Shown here one piece after another: positions 10,909 to 21,681 of a stretch of 64,000 nt of DNA. The notes beneath the pieces were generated by a model. It saw only the letters and a list, made by a program, of their open reading frames with translations. It was not told the origin of the DNA and did no database searches. The number at the start of each line of letters is the position of its first letter. Within the stretch, counting starts at the first letter, position 1. The DNA lies in assembly GCA_031761405.1 (NCBI GenBank), contig JASEVX010000008.1, positions 74,754,014 to 74,818,013 on the forward strand, given 5' to 3'. The translations under genes and the position numbers were made by a program. The stretch is from Serripes groenlandicus. Taxonomy: Eukaryota > Mollusca > Bivalvia > Cardiida > Cardiidae.

Positions 10909-11140
10909 TTGACCCTTTCCCTCATACGACAATTCTGCAGCAGACGACTTTGAACGTATTTTGTCAAAACATAGAAAATCCTCCATAATTGAATGGATAA
11001 CCTATGACAAAAAGTGGAAAACATTGTGGCAAAAGGAGAAATTGCACGTTTTGTGCAATTTCTTCTTTTGTCACTATGTTTTTCAAAAAGCTGTCTGACG
11101 CAGAGGTGTCAAAAAGCGTCTATATGAGGGAAAGGGTTAA
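10909..11140 (-). mobile_element. T1 MITE
   Basis: The left flank TTGA abuts the end of an older T1 copy; the right is TTAA. T1-derived fragments continue from 11141 to about 11400. Confidence 0.9.
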
Positions 11141-11439
11141 TTAAAGATAGTTTCCATTTTTGTTGAGGTATGTTTTCAAAATCATCTGCTGTAGTGTAGT
11201 TGTGGTATTTGGGAAAGGGCTATTCTGACCCTTTACCCAGAACCAGACACTCTTATACTTAGACCACTTTTAGATTATTACAGAAAAGTATAGAAAACAA
11301 ATTAATTCTCCTTTTTGAGCAACGTTTTCAAATCTGCAATGTATAAACTATTTGCATCATATTTTTCAGAGGTAATACAAAACAGTTTTCAGATGATTTC
11401 AATGCAGACGTCAATGAAACGATATATCAGTTAAACGCT

Positions 11440-11799
11440 TTAACCCATTACTTCACATGGCTTTTCAAAGGTCGTCTGCTTTGCAATCATCAGACGAATT
11501 GCTTGGGAAGATTGTTGTGTGGAGTACTGGTGTGAGAAAACCAGGAAACACATGAGTAGGTGAACTGGCCGCCGTGATATGACTGAGAAATTGTTAAAAA
11601 CGACGTTAAACCCCAATCAATCAATCAATCAACAATCTAGAAAACTGAAAGAACTTAGCTATATTGGTAATGAGTTGAAAATATTGAAATAAAAGGTGAA
11701 ATTGCTCATTTTGAGCAATTTCACCTTTTATTGCAATGTTTTCAACAGTCGTCTGCAACAGCAGGCGTCAAATGTCGTCTGTGTAAAGTAATGGTTTAA
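11440..11799. mobile_element. T2 MITE with SINE inside
   Basis: The termini are CCCATTACTTCACA and its near complement (TGTAAAGTAATGG), flanked by TTAA. The internal hairpin AGGTGAAATTGCTC..GAGCAATTTCACCT is almost perfect. It shares the GTCGTCTGC motif with T1, so the two are probably related. Confidence 0.85.
11499..11631 (+). mobile_element. SINE-alpha, 5'-truncated short form
   Basis: Begins exactly at TTGCTTGGGAAG, lacking the tRNA head, and ends in CAATCAATC. It interrupts the T2 copy. No convincing target duplication is visible here. Confidence 0.85.
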
Positions 11800-11971
11800 T
11801 GATAATGATATTGCTTGAAAGGGTAGAAATAAAAAGTTATATAAATTTTGAGAGGGTATAAATATCACAAAAGTATCATGTTAATATTGAATAGATCTAT
11901 TAACTTGGGTGTAATATTATCACTTTTATCCAACAAAACCCTATTCTGTTATCTGCATAGTGTTTGGCATA

Positions 11972-13742
11972 CTCGGTACCCAGGCTATTCATGAAAAATA
12001 TATCATACCCTGGGCAAATTGGCTGTAAAAACTTGTTCTTGTGAATAATTTATGAGGTGAAATGCAGTCGCTTGATTGGCGGCATGACACAAACTTCATG
12101 CGATAGGAAAATTACAGTGCAGTTACGGAGGAAATCGTGGTGCATGCTTTACGAAATTTCACTAGCCACTTTGCCAAGGGTATTATATTTTTAGCTCACC
12201 TATGCACGAAGTGCAAGGTGAGCTATTGTGATCACATTTTGTTCGGCGTCCGTCCGTCGTGCGTTGTGCGTCGTGCGTCGTCCGTCGTCCGTCGTGCGTC
12301 GTCAACATTTGAACTTGTTAACACTCTACAAGCTACATTTTGCATCCAATCTTCATGAAAGTTTATCAGAACGTTCATCTCCATAAAATCTTGGACAAGT
12401 TCGAAACTGGGCCATATGAGGTCAAAAACTAGGTCACTAGGTCGAATTGAAGGGAAATCTTGTTAACACTCTGGAGGCCACATTTTCAACTTGAACATGT
12501 TGAAACTTTATCAGAATGTTTGTCTTGATGATATGTAGGTCAAGTTCGAACATGGGTCACGTCGGGTCAAAAAGTAGGTCACTAGGTCAAATTGAAGGAA
12601 AATCTCGTTAACACTCCAGAGGCCGCAATTTTTGCTTCAGCAGTTTGAAATTTTGTCAAAATGTTTGTCTTAAAAATATCTAGGTCAAGTTCGAATATGG
12701 GTTATGCCGGGTCAAAAACTAGGTCACTAGGTCAAATTGAAGGAAAATCTTGTTAACACTTTTGATGCCGCATTTTTTGCTTCAGCAGCTTGAAATTTGG
12801 TCAGAATGTTTGTCTTAAAGATATCTAGGTCAAGTTCAAATATGGGTCATATTGGGTCAGAAACTAGGTCACTAGGCTAAATTGAGGGAAAATCTTGTTA
12901 ACTCTGTAGAAGCTGCATGTTTTACTTCAGCGGCTTGAAATTTGGTCAGAATGTTGAGCTGAATGATATCTAGGCCAAGTTCGAATATGGGTCATGCTGG
13001 GTCAAAAACTAGGTCACTAGGTCAAATTGAAGGAAAATCTTGTTAACACTTTGGATGCCACATTTTTTGCTTCAGCAGCTTGAAATTTGGTCAGAATGTT
13101 TGTCTAAATGATATCTAGGCCAAGTTCGGATATTGGTCATGCCGGGTTAAAAACTAGGTCACTAGGCCAAATTGAAGGGTAATCTTGTTAACACTCTGGA
13201 TACTGCATTTTTAATTTCAGCATGATAAATCTTTATCAAAATGTTTTTCTTGATGATATGTAGGCCAATTTCGAATATGGGTCATGTTGGGTCAAAAACT
13301 AGGTCACTAGATCAAATTGAAGGAAAATCTTGTGAACACTTTGGATGCCACATTGTTTGCTGCAGCAGCTTGGAATTTGGTCAGAATGTTTGTCCGAATT
13401 ATATCTAGGTCAAGTTTGAATATGGGTCATATTGGATCAGAAACTAGGTCAATAAAGGAAAATATTGTTCAAACTCCGGAGGCCGCATTTTTACTTTGAG
13501 CAAGTTGAAACTTTGTCAGAATGTTGTCTTGATGATATCTAGTCCATGTTGGAATATGGGTAATATCAGGTAAAAAAATATAGATCACTAGGCCAAATGA
13601 AGGAAAATATTGTTAACACTGTGGAGGATGCATTCAGAATAATTGTCTTGATGCATTTTTGCATTGCAGTACATTGTATAATTAAGGTGAGCGATCCAGG
13701 GCCATCATGGCCCTCTTGTTTATGAATAGCCTGGGTACCGAG
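11972..13742. mobile_element. Inverted-repeat element split by a HINE-like insertion
   Basis: CTCGGTACCCAGGCTATTCAT (11972-11992) recurs as its exact reverse complement at 13722-13742. Removing the 12193-13718 insertion leaves a ~245-bp palindrome-ended element with no open frame. Confidence 0.7.
12193..13718 (+). mobile_element. HINE-like element, AGCTCACC family, full length
   Basis: The 5' hairpin is AGCTCACCT..GCACGAAGTGC..AGGTGAGCT, followed by a (GTCCGTCGTGC)n tract. About nine tandem ~145-bp units follow, each containing AAAACTAGGTCACTAGG and TTGTTAACACT. The 3' end is AGGTGAGCGATCCAGGGCCATCATGGCCCTCTTG. Insertion is between T residues (ttttt/AGCT...CTTG/ttt) without an obvious duplication. 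Confidence 0.85.
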
Positions 13743-13773
13743 GATGAGAGTTCGGTAGTGGGTTACATACATA

Positions 13774-14040
13774 AGAGCAGTCCCGCGAGAAAACCAACAT
13801 TGTGGACGCTGCGTAAAGTATCGACTAGGATCAGACTAAGCATGCCACGAAGGCTTACTCGGATAGACACTTTTCGCCTCCTGTGGATTTTCTGTTTCAG
13901 TAATCATTACTGTATTGTAACCTCTATCCCCCTGAGACAGAATGTGTTGGTCCAGATCAGTATGTGCAGACTGTGCAGGCTGATCTGGGTAAATACATTG
14001 CGCAGAGGCCATAATGTTCGTTTTCTCGCAGGACTGCTCA
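13774..14040. mobile_element. Inverted-repeat DNA element, GAGCAGTCC ends
   Basis: GAGCAGTCCCGCGAGAAAAC at the left pairs with GTTTTCTCGCAGGACTGCTC at the right, with one mismatch. TA lies at both junctions, so a TA target site is possible. A smaller hairpin, CCAGATCAG..CTGATCTGG, sits inside (13950-13990). Confidence 0.75.
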
Positions 14041-14128
14041 TATATATATAAATGATTTGATGGCATCAGATGACTGGAGTTTTAACAACTTTCAAAAGAT
14101 CTTGTGGGGTATAATATAGAACAATTTT

Positions 14129-14364
14129 ATAACCCTTTTCCCTCATACAACAATTCTGCAGCAGACGACTTTGAACATATTTTGTCAAAAAATAGAAAAT
14201 CTCTATAATTCAATGGATAACCTATGACTAAAAGTGGAAAACATTGTGGCAAAAGGAAAAATTGCTCGTTTTGAGCAATTTCATCTTTTGTCACTATGTT
14301 TTCAAAAAGCAGTCTGCTGCAGAGGTGTCAGAAAGCATCTATATGAGTTTTCCGAAAGGGTTAA
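14129..14364 (-). mobile_element. T1 MITE between duplicated flanks
   Basis: A ~45-bp sequence (ACAACTTTCAAAAGATCTTGTGGGGTATA) occurs before (14083-14128) and after (14387-14440) this copy, so MITE and flank were locally duplicated. The right end has an insert, TTTTCC, before GAAAGGG. Confidence 0.85.
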
Positions 14365-14451
14365 CCCCTTCCAACAAAGACAGACAACTTTCAAAAGATC
14401 TTGTGGGGTATATTATATATAACAATTCTATAAACAAAAGCATAATTTGTT

Positions 14452-15120
14452 TCAACCCTTTCCCTCATACAACAAATTTTCAGCAGACGACTTTGAAAAT
14501 GTCTTGGCAAAAGTGTGAAAAGTCCCAATGAATGAGAGTTGAATTATTAAAACACTGGCAAAAGGAGAAATAATTGCTCATTTTGAGGAAAGAGTAAATA
14601 GATTAGAAGACATTGTGTCAAAAGAAGAAGTTACCTATTACGATTATTTCGTCCATAATAAATATGTCGCCTGCAGACGTGTGAAAATGTGTCAGCATGT
14701 TGGAAATCGTGAATAAATTCATGGGGAAAATTGCGTGCCTAGTGAGGATCTCATACTTGGATGACTGCTAAAGTTACAAGTTTCATTCAAGAAGCAAAAT
14801 GCAAGTTCCAGTTAACGCGAGTTTTCCCACTCATTGAATGTTTTAACCTCTCATCATAACTGTATGCTGACGATAGTCGTTATAAATTGACTTTTTTATA
14901 AGGATTTTAAACGAGAAATCACAGCCTAGTAGGTTTGAAAAGGAAGGACGTGGGATAATTGTAAAAAGACGAGTTTTGATTATTTGCTGTTATCGGGTAC
15001 AAGATTGTCAGGGCATGTTATCCATTGAAGAAAACACAACATCCTTCTATCTTATGCTGCTTGCTGTCTGTTTTTTGCAGAATTAATTTCCTGGAACTCC
15101 ATCTTGTACATTGATTTAGT
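14452..15120. other. Old T1 fragments, then unique sequence without a gene
   Basis: T1-like pieces run to about 14700. From 14700 to 15120 I see no repeat, RNA gene or credible exon. Confidence 0.5.
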
Positions 15121-15125
15121 AGCCC

Positions 15126-15347
15126 TTAACCCTTTCCCTTATACAGACGCTTTCTGACAGCAAACAACTTTTGAAAACATTGTGGCAAAAGGAGAAATTG
15201 CTCAATGCAAGCAATTTCTCCATTTGCCACAATGTTCTCAACATTTTGCAGTAATTATACCATCATTTATAGAGATTTTAAAGGTTTTTCGTCAACAAGC
15301 TTTCAAAGTCGTCTGCTGCATGTTTGCTGTATGTGGGAAAGGGTTAA
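15126..15347 (+). mobile_element. T1 MITE
   Basis: Complete, but the GCC TCTGC part of the left inner motif is lost (CTGACAGCAAACAAC). The right end belongs to the subfamily with GTATGTGGGAAAGGG. Confidence 0.85.
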
Positions 15348-15437
15348 CCCTCCCTTAGATTCCCACGTACAGCAAATCTAAAGAAGATGCATGACGTTAA
15401 AAACAGTCATATCACTGAAATACTATTGAAGATTGAA

Positions 15438-15711
15438 TTAACCCTTTCCCTCATTCAACAATTCTGCAGCAGACGACTTTGCGGGGGTTGACACCGTTTC
15501 CAACATATTTCAGTTATAGCGTGGTGACAGTTCACTTATTCATGATCCCTGGGTAAACAAACCAGTACTAAGGCTAAGTGATATGCCTTGTTGAAGGACA
15601 CTCCATCATTACCTCCATGACTGGGGATCGAACCCAGAACAACTGTTTGCATGTCCACAACACTAACCACTCGGCCACTGCAGATTCTAAATGACAGTTG
15701 GAAAGGGTTAA
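15438..15711 (-). mobile_element. T1 MITE remnant carrying a SINE
   Basis: The left 46 bp are a clean T1 end (TTAA at 15438). After the SINE only the last ~25 bp (GACAGTTGGAAAGGG-TTAA) remain. Confidence 0.75.
15484..15686 (-). mobile_element. SINE-gamma, minus strand
   Basis: Read on the minus strand: head GTGGCCGAGTGGTTAGTG, B box GGTTCGATCCC, body CATGGAGGTAATGATGGAGTG, TACTGGTTTGTTTACCCAG and the 3' domain TATAACTGAAATATGTTGGAAAC. Confidence 0.85.
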
Positions 15712-15716
15712 CTTTG

Positions 15717-15880
15717 TAAAGAGCACAGAAGACTAGATAAGGAGGAGTGAAGTGGTCTTTCGCATCCATATCTCCCTTTTGACCTCACTAAAACCTATGT
15801 TGTGGGTACTCAAAGAATCGTCTCACAGTACAAACAACACAGGGTTTCAGGGTCAAATAAGGTTTTGGGGATGTGACATA
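15717..15880. mobile_element. Relic of the GTGGGTACTC palindromic element
   Basis: AAACCTATGTTGTGGGTACTC with a collapsed second arm, followed by the family's right flank GTCAAATAAGG. Confidence 0.55.
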
Positions 15881-15897
15881 CCGTTCTTTTCTAAAGC

Positions 15898-16784
15898 ACA
15901 TTGAGCAAATATAATTCAGTTATGACAAGCCAGTTTAGGGCTACCCATCTAGATGGCATAGAGTTACATTGAGCAAATATAATTTGGTTATGACAAGCCA
16001 GTTTAGGGCTACCCATCTAGATGGCATAGAGTTACATTGAGCAAATATAATTTGGTTCTGACAATCCAGTTTAGGGCTATCCAACTAGATGGCATAGAGT
16101 TACATTGAGCAAATATAATGCGGTTATGACAATCCAGTTTAGGGCTATCCATCTAGATGGCATAGAGTTACATTGAGCAAATATAATTCAGTTATGACAA
16201 GCCAGTTTAGGGCTACCCATCTAGATGGCATAGAGTTACATTGAGCAAATATAATTTGGTTATGACAAGCCAGTTAATTTAGGGCTACCCATCTAGATGG
16301 CATAGAGTTACATTGAACAAATATAATTTGGTTATGACAATCCAGTTTAGGGCTATCCAACTAGATGGCATAGAGTTACATTGAGCAAATATAATGCGGT
16401 TATGACAATCCAGTTTAGGGCTATGCATCTAGATGGCATAGAGTTACATTGAGCAAATATAATTCGGTTATGACAATCCAGTTTAGGGCTATCCATCTAG
16501 ATGGCATAGAGTTACATTGAGCAAATATAATTCGGTTATGACAATCCAGTTTAGGCCTATCCATCTAGATGGCATAGAGTTACATTGAGCAAATATAATT
16601 CGGTTATGACAAGCCAGTTTAGGGCTATCCAACTAGATGGCATAGAGTTACATTGAGCAAATATAATTCGGTTATGACAAGCCAGTTTAGGGCTATACTT
16701 TTAGATGGCATAGAGTTACATTGAGCAAACATAATTTGGTTATGACAAGCCAGTTTAGGGCTATCCATCTAGATGGCATGGGTC
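15898..16784. repeat. Minisatellite, 68-bp unit, about 13 copies
   Basis: The unit starts ACATTGAGCAAATATAATTC and includes AGGGCTACCCATCTAGATGG and CATAGAGTT. The last unit runs without a break into GGTCTGAATCCCGGCTCC, which is the B-box end of a SINE head. The GGGCT..ATC.AG.GG..GAGTT part of the unit resembles the same stretch of the SINE-alpha head, so the array probably grew from that head. Confidence 0.9.
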
Positions 16785-18110
16785 TGAATCCCGGCTCCAA
16801 TGTCATTTTTTTTCGATGATATACAAAAGTCTCAGTTTAAAATGCATGAAGTAAAAAGTTGATGTGGAAAAGTAGCTAGTTGTCATGGGAAAATGTTATC
16901 TGGAGTACTGGTGTGAGAAAGCCTGGCAAAACAAGGGGAGTACTGGTGTTAGAAAACCTGGCAACACAAGGGGAATACTGGTGTGAGAAAGCCTGGCAAC
17001 ACAAGGGGAATACTGGTGTGAGAAAGCCTGGCAAAACAAGGGGAATACTGGTGTTAGAAAGCCTGGCAAATGGCAAAACAAGGGGAATACTGGTGTGAGA
17101 AAGCCTGGCAACACAAGGGGAGTACTGGTGTGAGAAAGCCTGGCAACACAAGGGGAGTACTGGTGTTAGAAAGTCTGGCAACACAAGGGGAGTTCTGGTG
17201 TTAGAAAGCCTGGCAACACAAGGGGAGTACTGGTGTTAGAAAGCCTGGCAACACAAGGGGAGTACTGGTGTTAGAAAGTCTGGCAACACAAGGGGAGTAC
17301 TGGTGTTAGAAAGCCTGGCAACGCAAGGGGAGTACTGGTGTTAGAAAGCCTGGCAACACAAGGGGAGTACTGGTGTTAAAAAGCCTGGCAACACAAGGGG
17401 AGTACTGGTGTTAGAAAGCCTGGCAACACAAGGGGAGTACTGGTGTTAGAAAGTCTGGCAACGCAAGGGGAGTACTGGTGTTAGAAAGCCTGGCAACGCA
17501 AGGGGAGTACTGGTGTTAGAAAGTCTGGCAACACAAGGGGAGTACTGGTGTGAGAAAGCCTGGCAACACAAGGGAGTACTGGTGTTAGAAAGTCTGGCAA
17601 CACAAGAGGAGTACTGTTGTGAGAAAGCCTGGCAACACAAGGGGAGTACTGGTGTGAGAAAGCCTGGCAACACAAGGGAGTACTGGTGTTAGAAAGTCTG
17701 GCAACACAAGGGGAGTACTGGTGTTAGAAAGCCTGGCAACGCAAGAGGGGTACTGGTGTTAGAAAGCCTGGCAACGCAAGGGGAGTACTGGTGTTAGAAA
17801 GCCTGGCAACGCAAGGGGAGTACTGGTGTTAGAAAGCCTGGCAACGCAAGGGGAGTACTGGTGTTAGAAAGTCTGGCAACACAAGGGGAGTACTGGTGTT
17901 AGAAAGCCTGGCAACGCAAGGGGAGTACTGGTGTTAGAAAGCCTGGCAACACAAGGGGAGTACTGGTGTTAGAAAGCCTGGCAACACAAGGGGAGTACTG
18001 GTGTTAGAAAGCCTGGCAACACAAAGGGAATACTGGTGTAAGAAAGCCTGGCAACACAAGGGGAGTTGAACACGCATGTTACAGTGATATAACTGAAATA
18101 CTGTTCAAAA
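16785..18110 (+). repeat. SINE body expanded into a 35-bp minisatellite, about 32 copies
   Basis: The left edge is the end of a SINE head and body (GAATCCCGGCTCC, then GATGTGGAAAAGTAGCTAGTTG). From 16910 to 18066 the segment AGTACTGGTGTTAGAAAGCC-TGGCAACACAAGGGG is repeated. The right edge resumes as SINE 3' domain (ACAGTGATATAACTGAAATACTG, 18081-18103). AGTACTGGTGTGAGAAAACCAGG is a normal single-copy part of every intact SINE here. Variation between units (GCC/GTC, ACA/ACG) is patchy. Confidence 0.9.
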
Positions 18111-18151
18111 ATCCCTTAAATCTATTTAGATGATATTTTTTTTTAGTTTTT

Positions 18152-18380
18152 TTAACCCTTTCCCCCATATAACTAATTTGCAGCAGACGACTTTAAACAT
18201 ATTTTGTCAAAAAATGAAAAATCTCTATAATTGAATGGATAACCAATGACTATAAGTGGAAAACATTGTGGCCAAAGGTGAAATTGCTCATCATGAGCAA
18301 TTTCACCTTTGGGCACAATGTTTTCAAAAGTCGTCTGCTGCTATTACGTTAAAATGCGTCTGCAGGTGGGAAAGGGTTAA
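18152..18380 (-). mobile_element. T1 MITE, CTGCAGGTGGG right-end subfamily
   Basis: The hairpin is a perfect GGTGAAATTGCTCATCATGAG-CAATTTCACC palindrome. The right end reads GCGTCTGCAGGTGGGAAAGGG, unlike most copies. It matches 39862-40094. Confidence 0.9.
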
Positions 18381-18517
18381 TTAAGACATTTAAAATTTGC
18401 TAAAAGTGAAAATGAGCAATTTCTCCTTTTCTTACAATGGTTATAATTTCCTGACATAACAATATCATATCCTCATATGTTTTCAAAGCTGATTTTGGCT
18501 TAACAGTTGAACCATCC

Positions 18518-18622
18518 ACGTGGGAAAGCCAGGAAAACATGGGTAGGTGCACTGACCGCCGTGATATGACCAAAGCTGTTGAAAGCGGCGTTAAACTCCA
18601 AACAAACAAACAAACAAACAAA
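18518..18622 (+). mobile_element. SINE-beta, 5'-truncated, AAAC tail
   Basis: Begins near GTGGGAAAGCCAGG and ends GCGGCGTTAAACTCC plus (AAAC)n. The flanks TTGAACCATCC (18507-18517) and TTGACCCATCC (18623-18633) form an 11-bp target duplication with one difference. Confidence 0.85.
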
Positions 18623-18703
18623 TTGACCCATCCCCACATACAACACTCCCCATCCCCACATGTACAACAATTCTGCAGCAGACTTGTTTGAAAACATCTC
18701 TAC

Positions 18704-18933
18704 TTAACCCATTACTTCACATGACTTTTCAAAGGTCGTCTGCTTGACAATCATCAGACGTACAATTTCAACGATCTGGAAAACTGCAAGATTTACATTG
18801 ATGAAGAGTTGAAAAAATTGCAATAAAAGGTGAAATTGCTCGTTTTGCGCAATTTCACCTTTTATTGTAATGGTTTCAAAAGTCGTCTGCAACAGCAGGC
18901 GTCAAATGTTGTCTGTGTGAAGTAATGGGTCAA
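18704..18933. mobile_element. T2 MITE
   Basis: CCCATTACTTCACATG and GTGTGAAGTAATGGG termini; left TTAA, right TCAA. The hairpin AAAGGTGAAATTGCTCG..CGCAATTTCACCTTT is nearly perfect. A T1 right-half fragment follows to 19083. Confidence 0.9.
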
Positions 18934-19084
18934 GAGGCAAAAATATGGAAAATCTCTATAAATGAATGAATTACTTATCAATAAACTGTGGCTTAAGGAG
19001 AAATTGCACATATGTACAATGTTTTCAAAAGTCCCTTGCAGCGGAGGTGTACAAAAGCATCTTTATTTTGGAATTGGTTAACAG

Positions 19085-19299
19085 TTAACCCTTTCTCTCA
19101 TATAGACGCTTTTTGACGTCTTTGCAGCAGACGGCTTTTTGAAAACATAGTGACAAAAAACGAGCAATTTCTTCTTTTGCCACAATGTTTTCCACTTTTT
19201 GTCATAGGTTATCCATTCAATTATAGAGATTTACCATTTTTTGACAAAATATATTCAAAGTCGTCTGCTGCAGATTTGTCGTATGAGGGTAAGGGTTAA
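19085..19299 (+). mobile_element. T1 MITE
   Basis: The left hairpin arm has lost the AGAAGAAATTG part, so the palindrome is broken. TTAA flanks are intact. A further T1 right-half fragment follows (19296-19420). Confidence 0.9.
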
Positions 19300-19628
19300 C
19301 CCTTGGCCAATATTTAATAATTTAACTCACATTTAATGATTTATGGAGATGTTTCACATTTTTGCCAGGATGTTTGCGAAATTGTTTGCTGCAGATTTGA
19401 TGTATGTAGGAAATTGTTAAAGCCTTATTCCAGGGCAGGAACAGGGGGGGCATTCAGCTTTGCCTAACAAAAAAAGTGTGAGGCAGTTGGTTTGCCAAAC
19501 TACCAATCAGATTGCAGGTTTTATCTGACACATGACTGCTGTCAGTTAGGGCATTCTGAATACAACAGATTGCAAAAAGTGCGTAGCGAGATTTATTAAG
19601 CACTTGTGTAGCACTCATGTTGTCTTAT

Positions 19629-19844
19629 TTAACCCTTTCCCTCATATAGAGGCTTTCCGACGCCTCTGCAGCAGACGGCTTTTTGAAAACATAGTGACAA
19701 AAGAAGAAATTGCTCAAAACGAGCAATTTCTCCTTTTGCCACAATGTTTTCCACAAACGATTGAATTATAGAGATTTTCTATTTTTTGACAAAATATGTT
19801 CAAAGTGGTCTGCTGCAGAATTGTCATATGACGGAAAGGGTTAA
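19629..19844 (+). mobile_element. T1 MITE
   Basis: Complete ends, with a short deletion in the spacer (CCACAAACGATTGAATTA). Confidence 0.9.
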
Positions 19845-19855
19845 TGTTGAATTTC

Positions 19856-20400
19856 GATGTCTTTATTCATTATTTATTCTCAAAACCCAATGTTGTTAGC
19901 ATTCAAAAGAATCATTTCAGTGTGTACCACAATACGGGCAGACTCCGCTCTCTAAGACAAGGGGCTGTTTGTTGCATGTTCAAAAATCCTTATTTGACCT
20001 TGTTTGACCGTATAACCCTATGTTGTGGGTACTCACAGCATAGGGTTTGGTTGGATAATAAGAGAGATATTGTGGAGAAAAAAGCTGTATAGGCGTCATT
20101 TTCTGTACCAATGTCTTTATTTATTATTTATTCTCGAAACCCCAATGTTGTTAGCATTCAAAAGAATCATTTAAGTGTGTACCACAATATGGGCAGAGCT
20201 CTCGATCAGAGGCTGTTTGTTGCATGTTCAAAAATCTTTATTTGACCTTGTTTGACCGTATAACCCTATGTTGTGGGTACTCAAAAAATCGTCTAGTTGA
20301 GACGATCCTTTTGAGTACGCACAGCATAGGGTTTGTTTGGATGATAAGAGAGATATTGCGGGGAAAAGAGCTGTAATAGGCGTCATTATCTGTACCTCTG
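19856..20400. repeat. Two tandem copies of the GTGGGTACTC palindromic element, ~253-bp period
   Basis: ATGTCTTTATTTATTATTTATTC, then AACCCTATGTTGTGGGTACTC, then AAGAGAGATATTG occur in both copies. The first copy has lost one palindrome arm (GTACTCACAGCATAGGG). The second keeps both arms around GTCTAGTTGAGAC. Confidence 0.8.
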
Positions 20401-20529
20401 ATGGGATTTAAGTATTTCGAAGTCTTCTGCTGGCCTGCAGGTTAGTTGTATGATTATGTTGGAACGGGTAAACTGTGTGAAAGGAGAGATATTGTTGTTG
20501 TTTGAAGATCTTTTTACTCCTCATCGGAG

Positions 20530-20795
20530 CTCCCTAAGGTGGAGCATCGAGATGATTTGGTTTGACAATCCTAGCTCAACATACTTTACCGTGTTTCAGA
20601 GCTCTAGATGAGGGGCGTTTCGCATGTTCTGAAATCCTTATTTTTGACCCTTAAACCCTATGTTGTGGGTACTCAAAAGAATCGCCTCAGTGAGACGATT
20701 CTTTTGAGTACCCACAACATAGGGTTGGCTTTAATAATTTAAGAGAGAAATTGTGGTAAAAAAGCTGAATACCCCTCCTTATCTGGACCTCTGGT
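20530..20795. mobile_element. GTGGGTACTC palindromic element
   Basis: A 73-bp near-perfect palindrome spans 20654-20726: 36-nt arms around a single G, one mismatch. Flanks carry AGAGCTCTAGATGAGGGGCG on the left and ATCTGGACCTCTG on the right, which are roughly complementary. No open frame. Confidence 0.85.
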
Positions 20796-20796
20796 G

Positions 20797-21020
20797 TTTT
20801 CCCTCATACTACAATTCTGCAGCAGACGACTTTGAACATATTTTGTCAAAACATCGAATATCTCTATAATTGAATGGATAACCTATGACTAAAAGTGGAA
20901 AACATTGTGTCAAAGGGAGAAACTGCTCGTTTTGAGCAATTTCTTCTTTTGTCACTATGTTTTCAAAAAGCCGTCTGCTGCAGAGGCGTCAGAAAGTGTC
21001 TATTTGAGGGAAAGGGTTAA
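20797..21020 (-). mobile_element. T1 MITE, abutting the palindromic element
   Basis: The left terminus is shortened (TTTTCCCTCATACTA); the right is GAGGGAAAGGG-TTAA. Confidence 0.85.
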
Positions 21021-21087
21021 TGACAAAAGTCACTTTGACCATTATTATAAGTAATTCGACAGTAAAATTGTTGAAAAATTAATTAAT

Positions 21088-21468
21088 TTAACCCCTCTTT
21101 CCAATTCAAAGACGCTTTCTGACGCCTCTGTAGCAGACGATTTTTCTTGCTTGGGAAGATTGTTGTGTGGAGTACTGGTGTGAGAAAACCAGGAAATGCA
21201 TGAGTAGGTGAACTGGCCGCCGTGATATAACTGAGAAATTGTTAAAAACGGCGTTAAACCACAATCAATCAATCAATCAAGCAGACGACTTTTGAAAACA
21301 TTGTGGCAAAAGAAGAAATTGCTGAAAATAAGCAATTTCTTCATTTTCCACAATGTTCTCACCTTTTTTTCAGCAATTATACCTGAAGTTATTGAAATTT
21401 TCAAAATGTTCGCCTACAATTATTCAAAGTTGTCGGCTGCACATTTGTTGTGTATGGGAAAGGGTTTA
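21088..21468 (+). mobile_element. T1 MITE interrupted by a short SINE
   Basis: Interrupted within its GCAGACGACTTTT motif. The right half belongs to the TGTATGGGAAAGGG subfamily. The right flank TTTA is shared with the next T1. Confidence 0.85.
21147..21280 (+). mobile_element. SINE-alpha, short form starting at TTGCTTGGG
   Basis: Lacks the whole tRNA head. The target duplication is GCAGACGATTTTT (21133-21145) and GCAGACGACTTTT (21281-21293). The truncation point is the same base as at 11499 and 28788. Confidence 0.9.
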
Positions 21469-21681
21469 CCCTTTCCCTCATATAGATGCTTTTTGATGCC
21501 TGACTGCAGCAGATGGCTTTTTGAAAACATAGTGACTGCTCAAAATGAGCAATTTCTCCTTTTGACACAATGTTTTCCACTATAGTTATAGGTTATCCAT
21601 TCAATTATAGAGATTTTCTATTTTTTAACAAAATATGTTAAGTCGTCTGCTTCAGATTTGTTGTATATGGGAAAGGGTTAA
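21466..21681 (+). mobile_element. T1 MITE
   Basis: Directly abuts the previous T1 copy, sharing TTTAC. The left hairpin arm is shortened. Degenerate T1 pieces fill 21700-21955. Confidence 0.9.

Noticed and set aside
13707..14051. 114-codon plus-strand frame
   Set aside because: Lies across the end of one inverted-repeat element and most of another (13774-14040); no domain and no splice context.
16876..17184. 102-codon proline/cysteine-rich minus-strand frame, and similar frames at 17446-17675
   Set aside because: Translation of the 35-bp SINE-derived array; an artefact of stop-free repeats.
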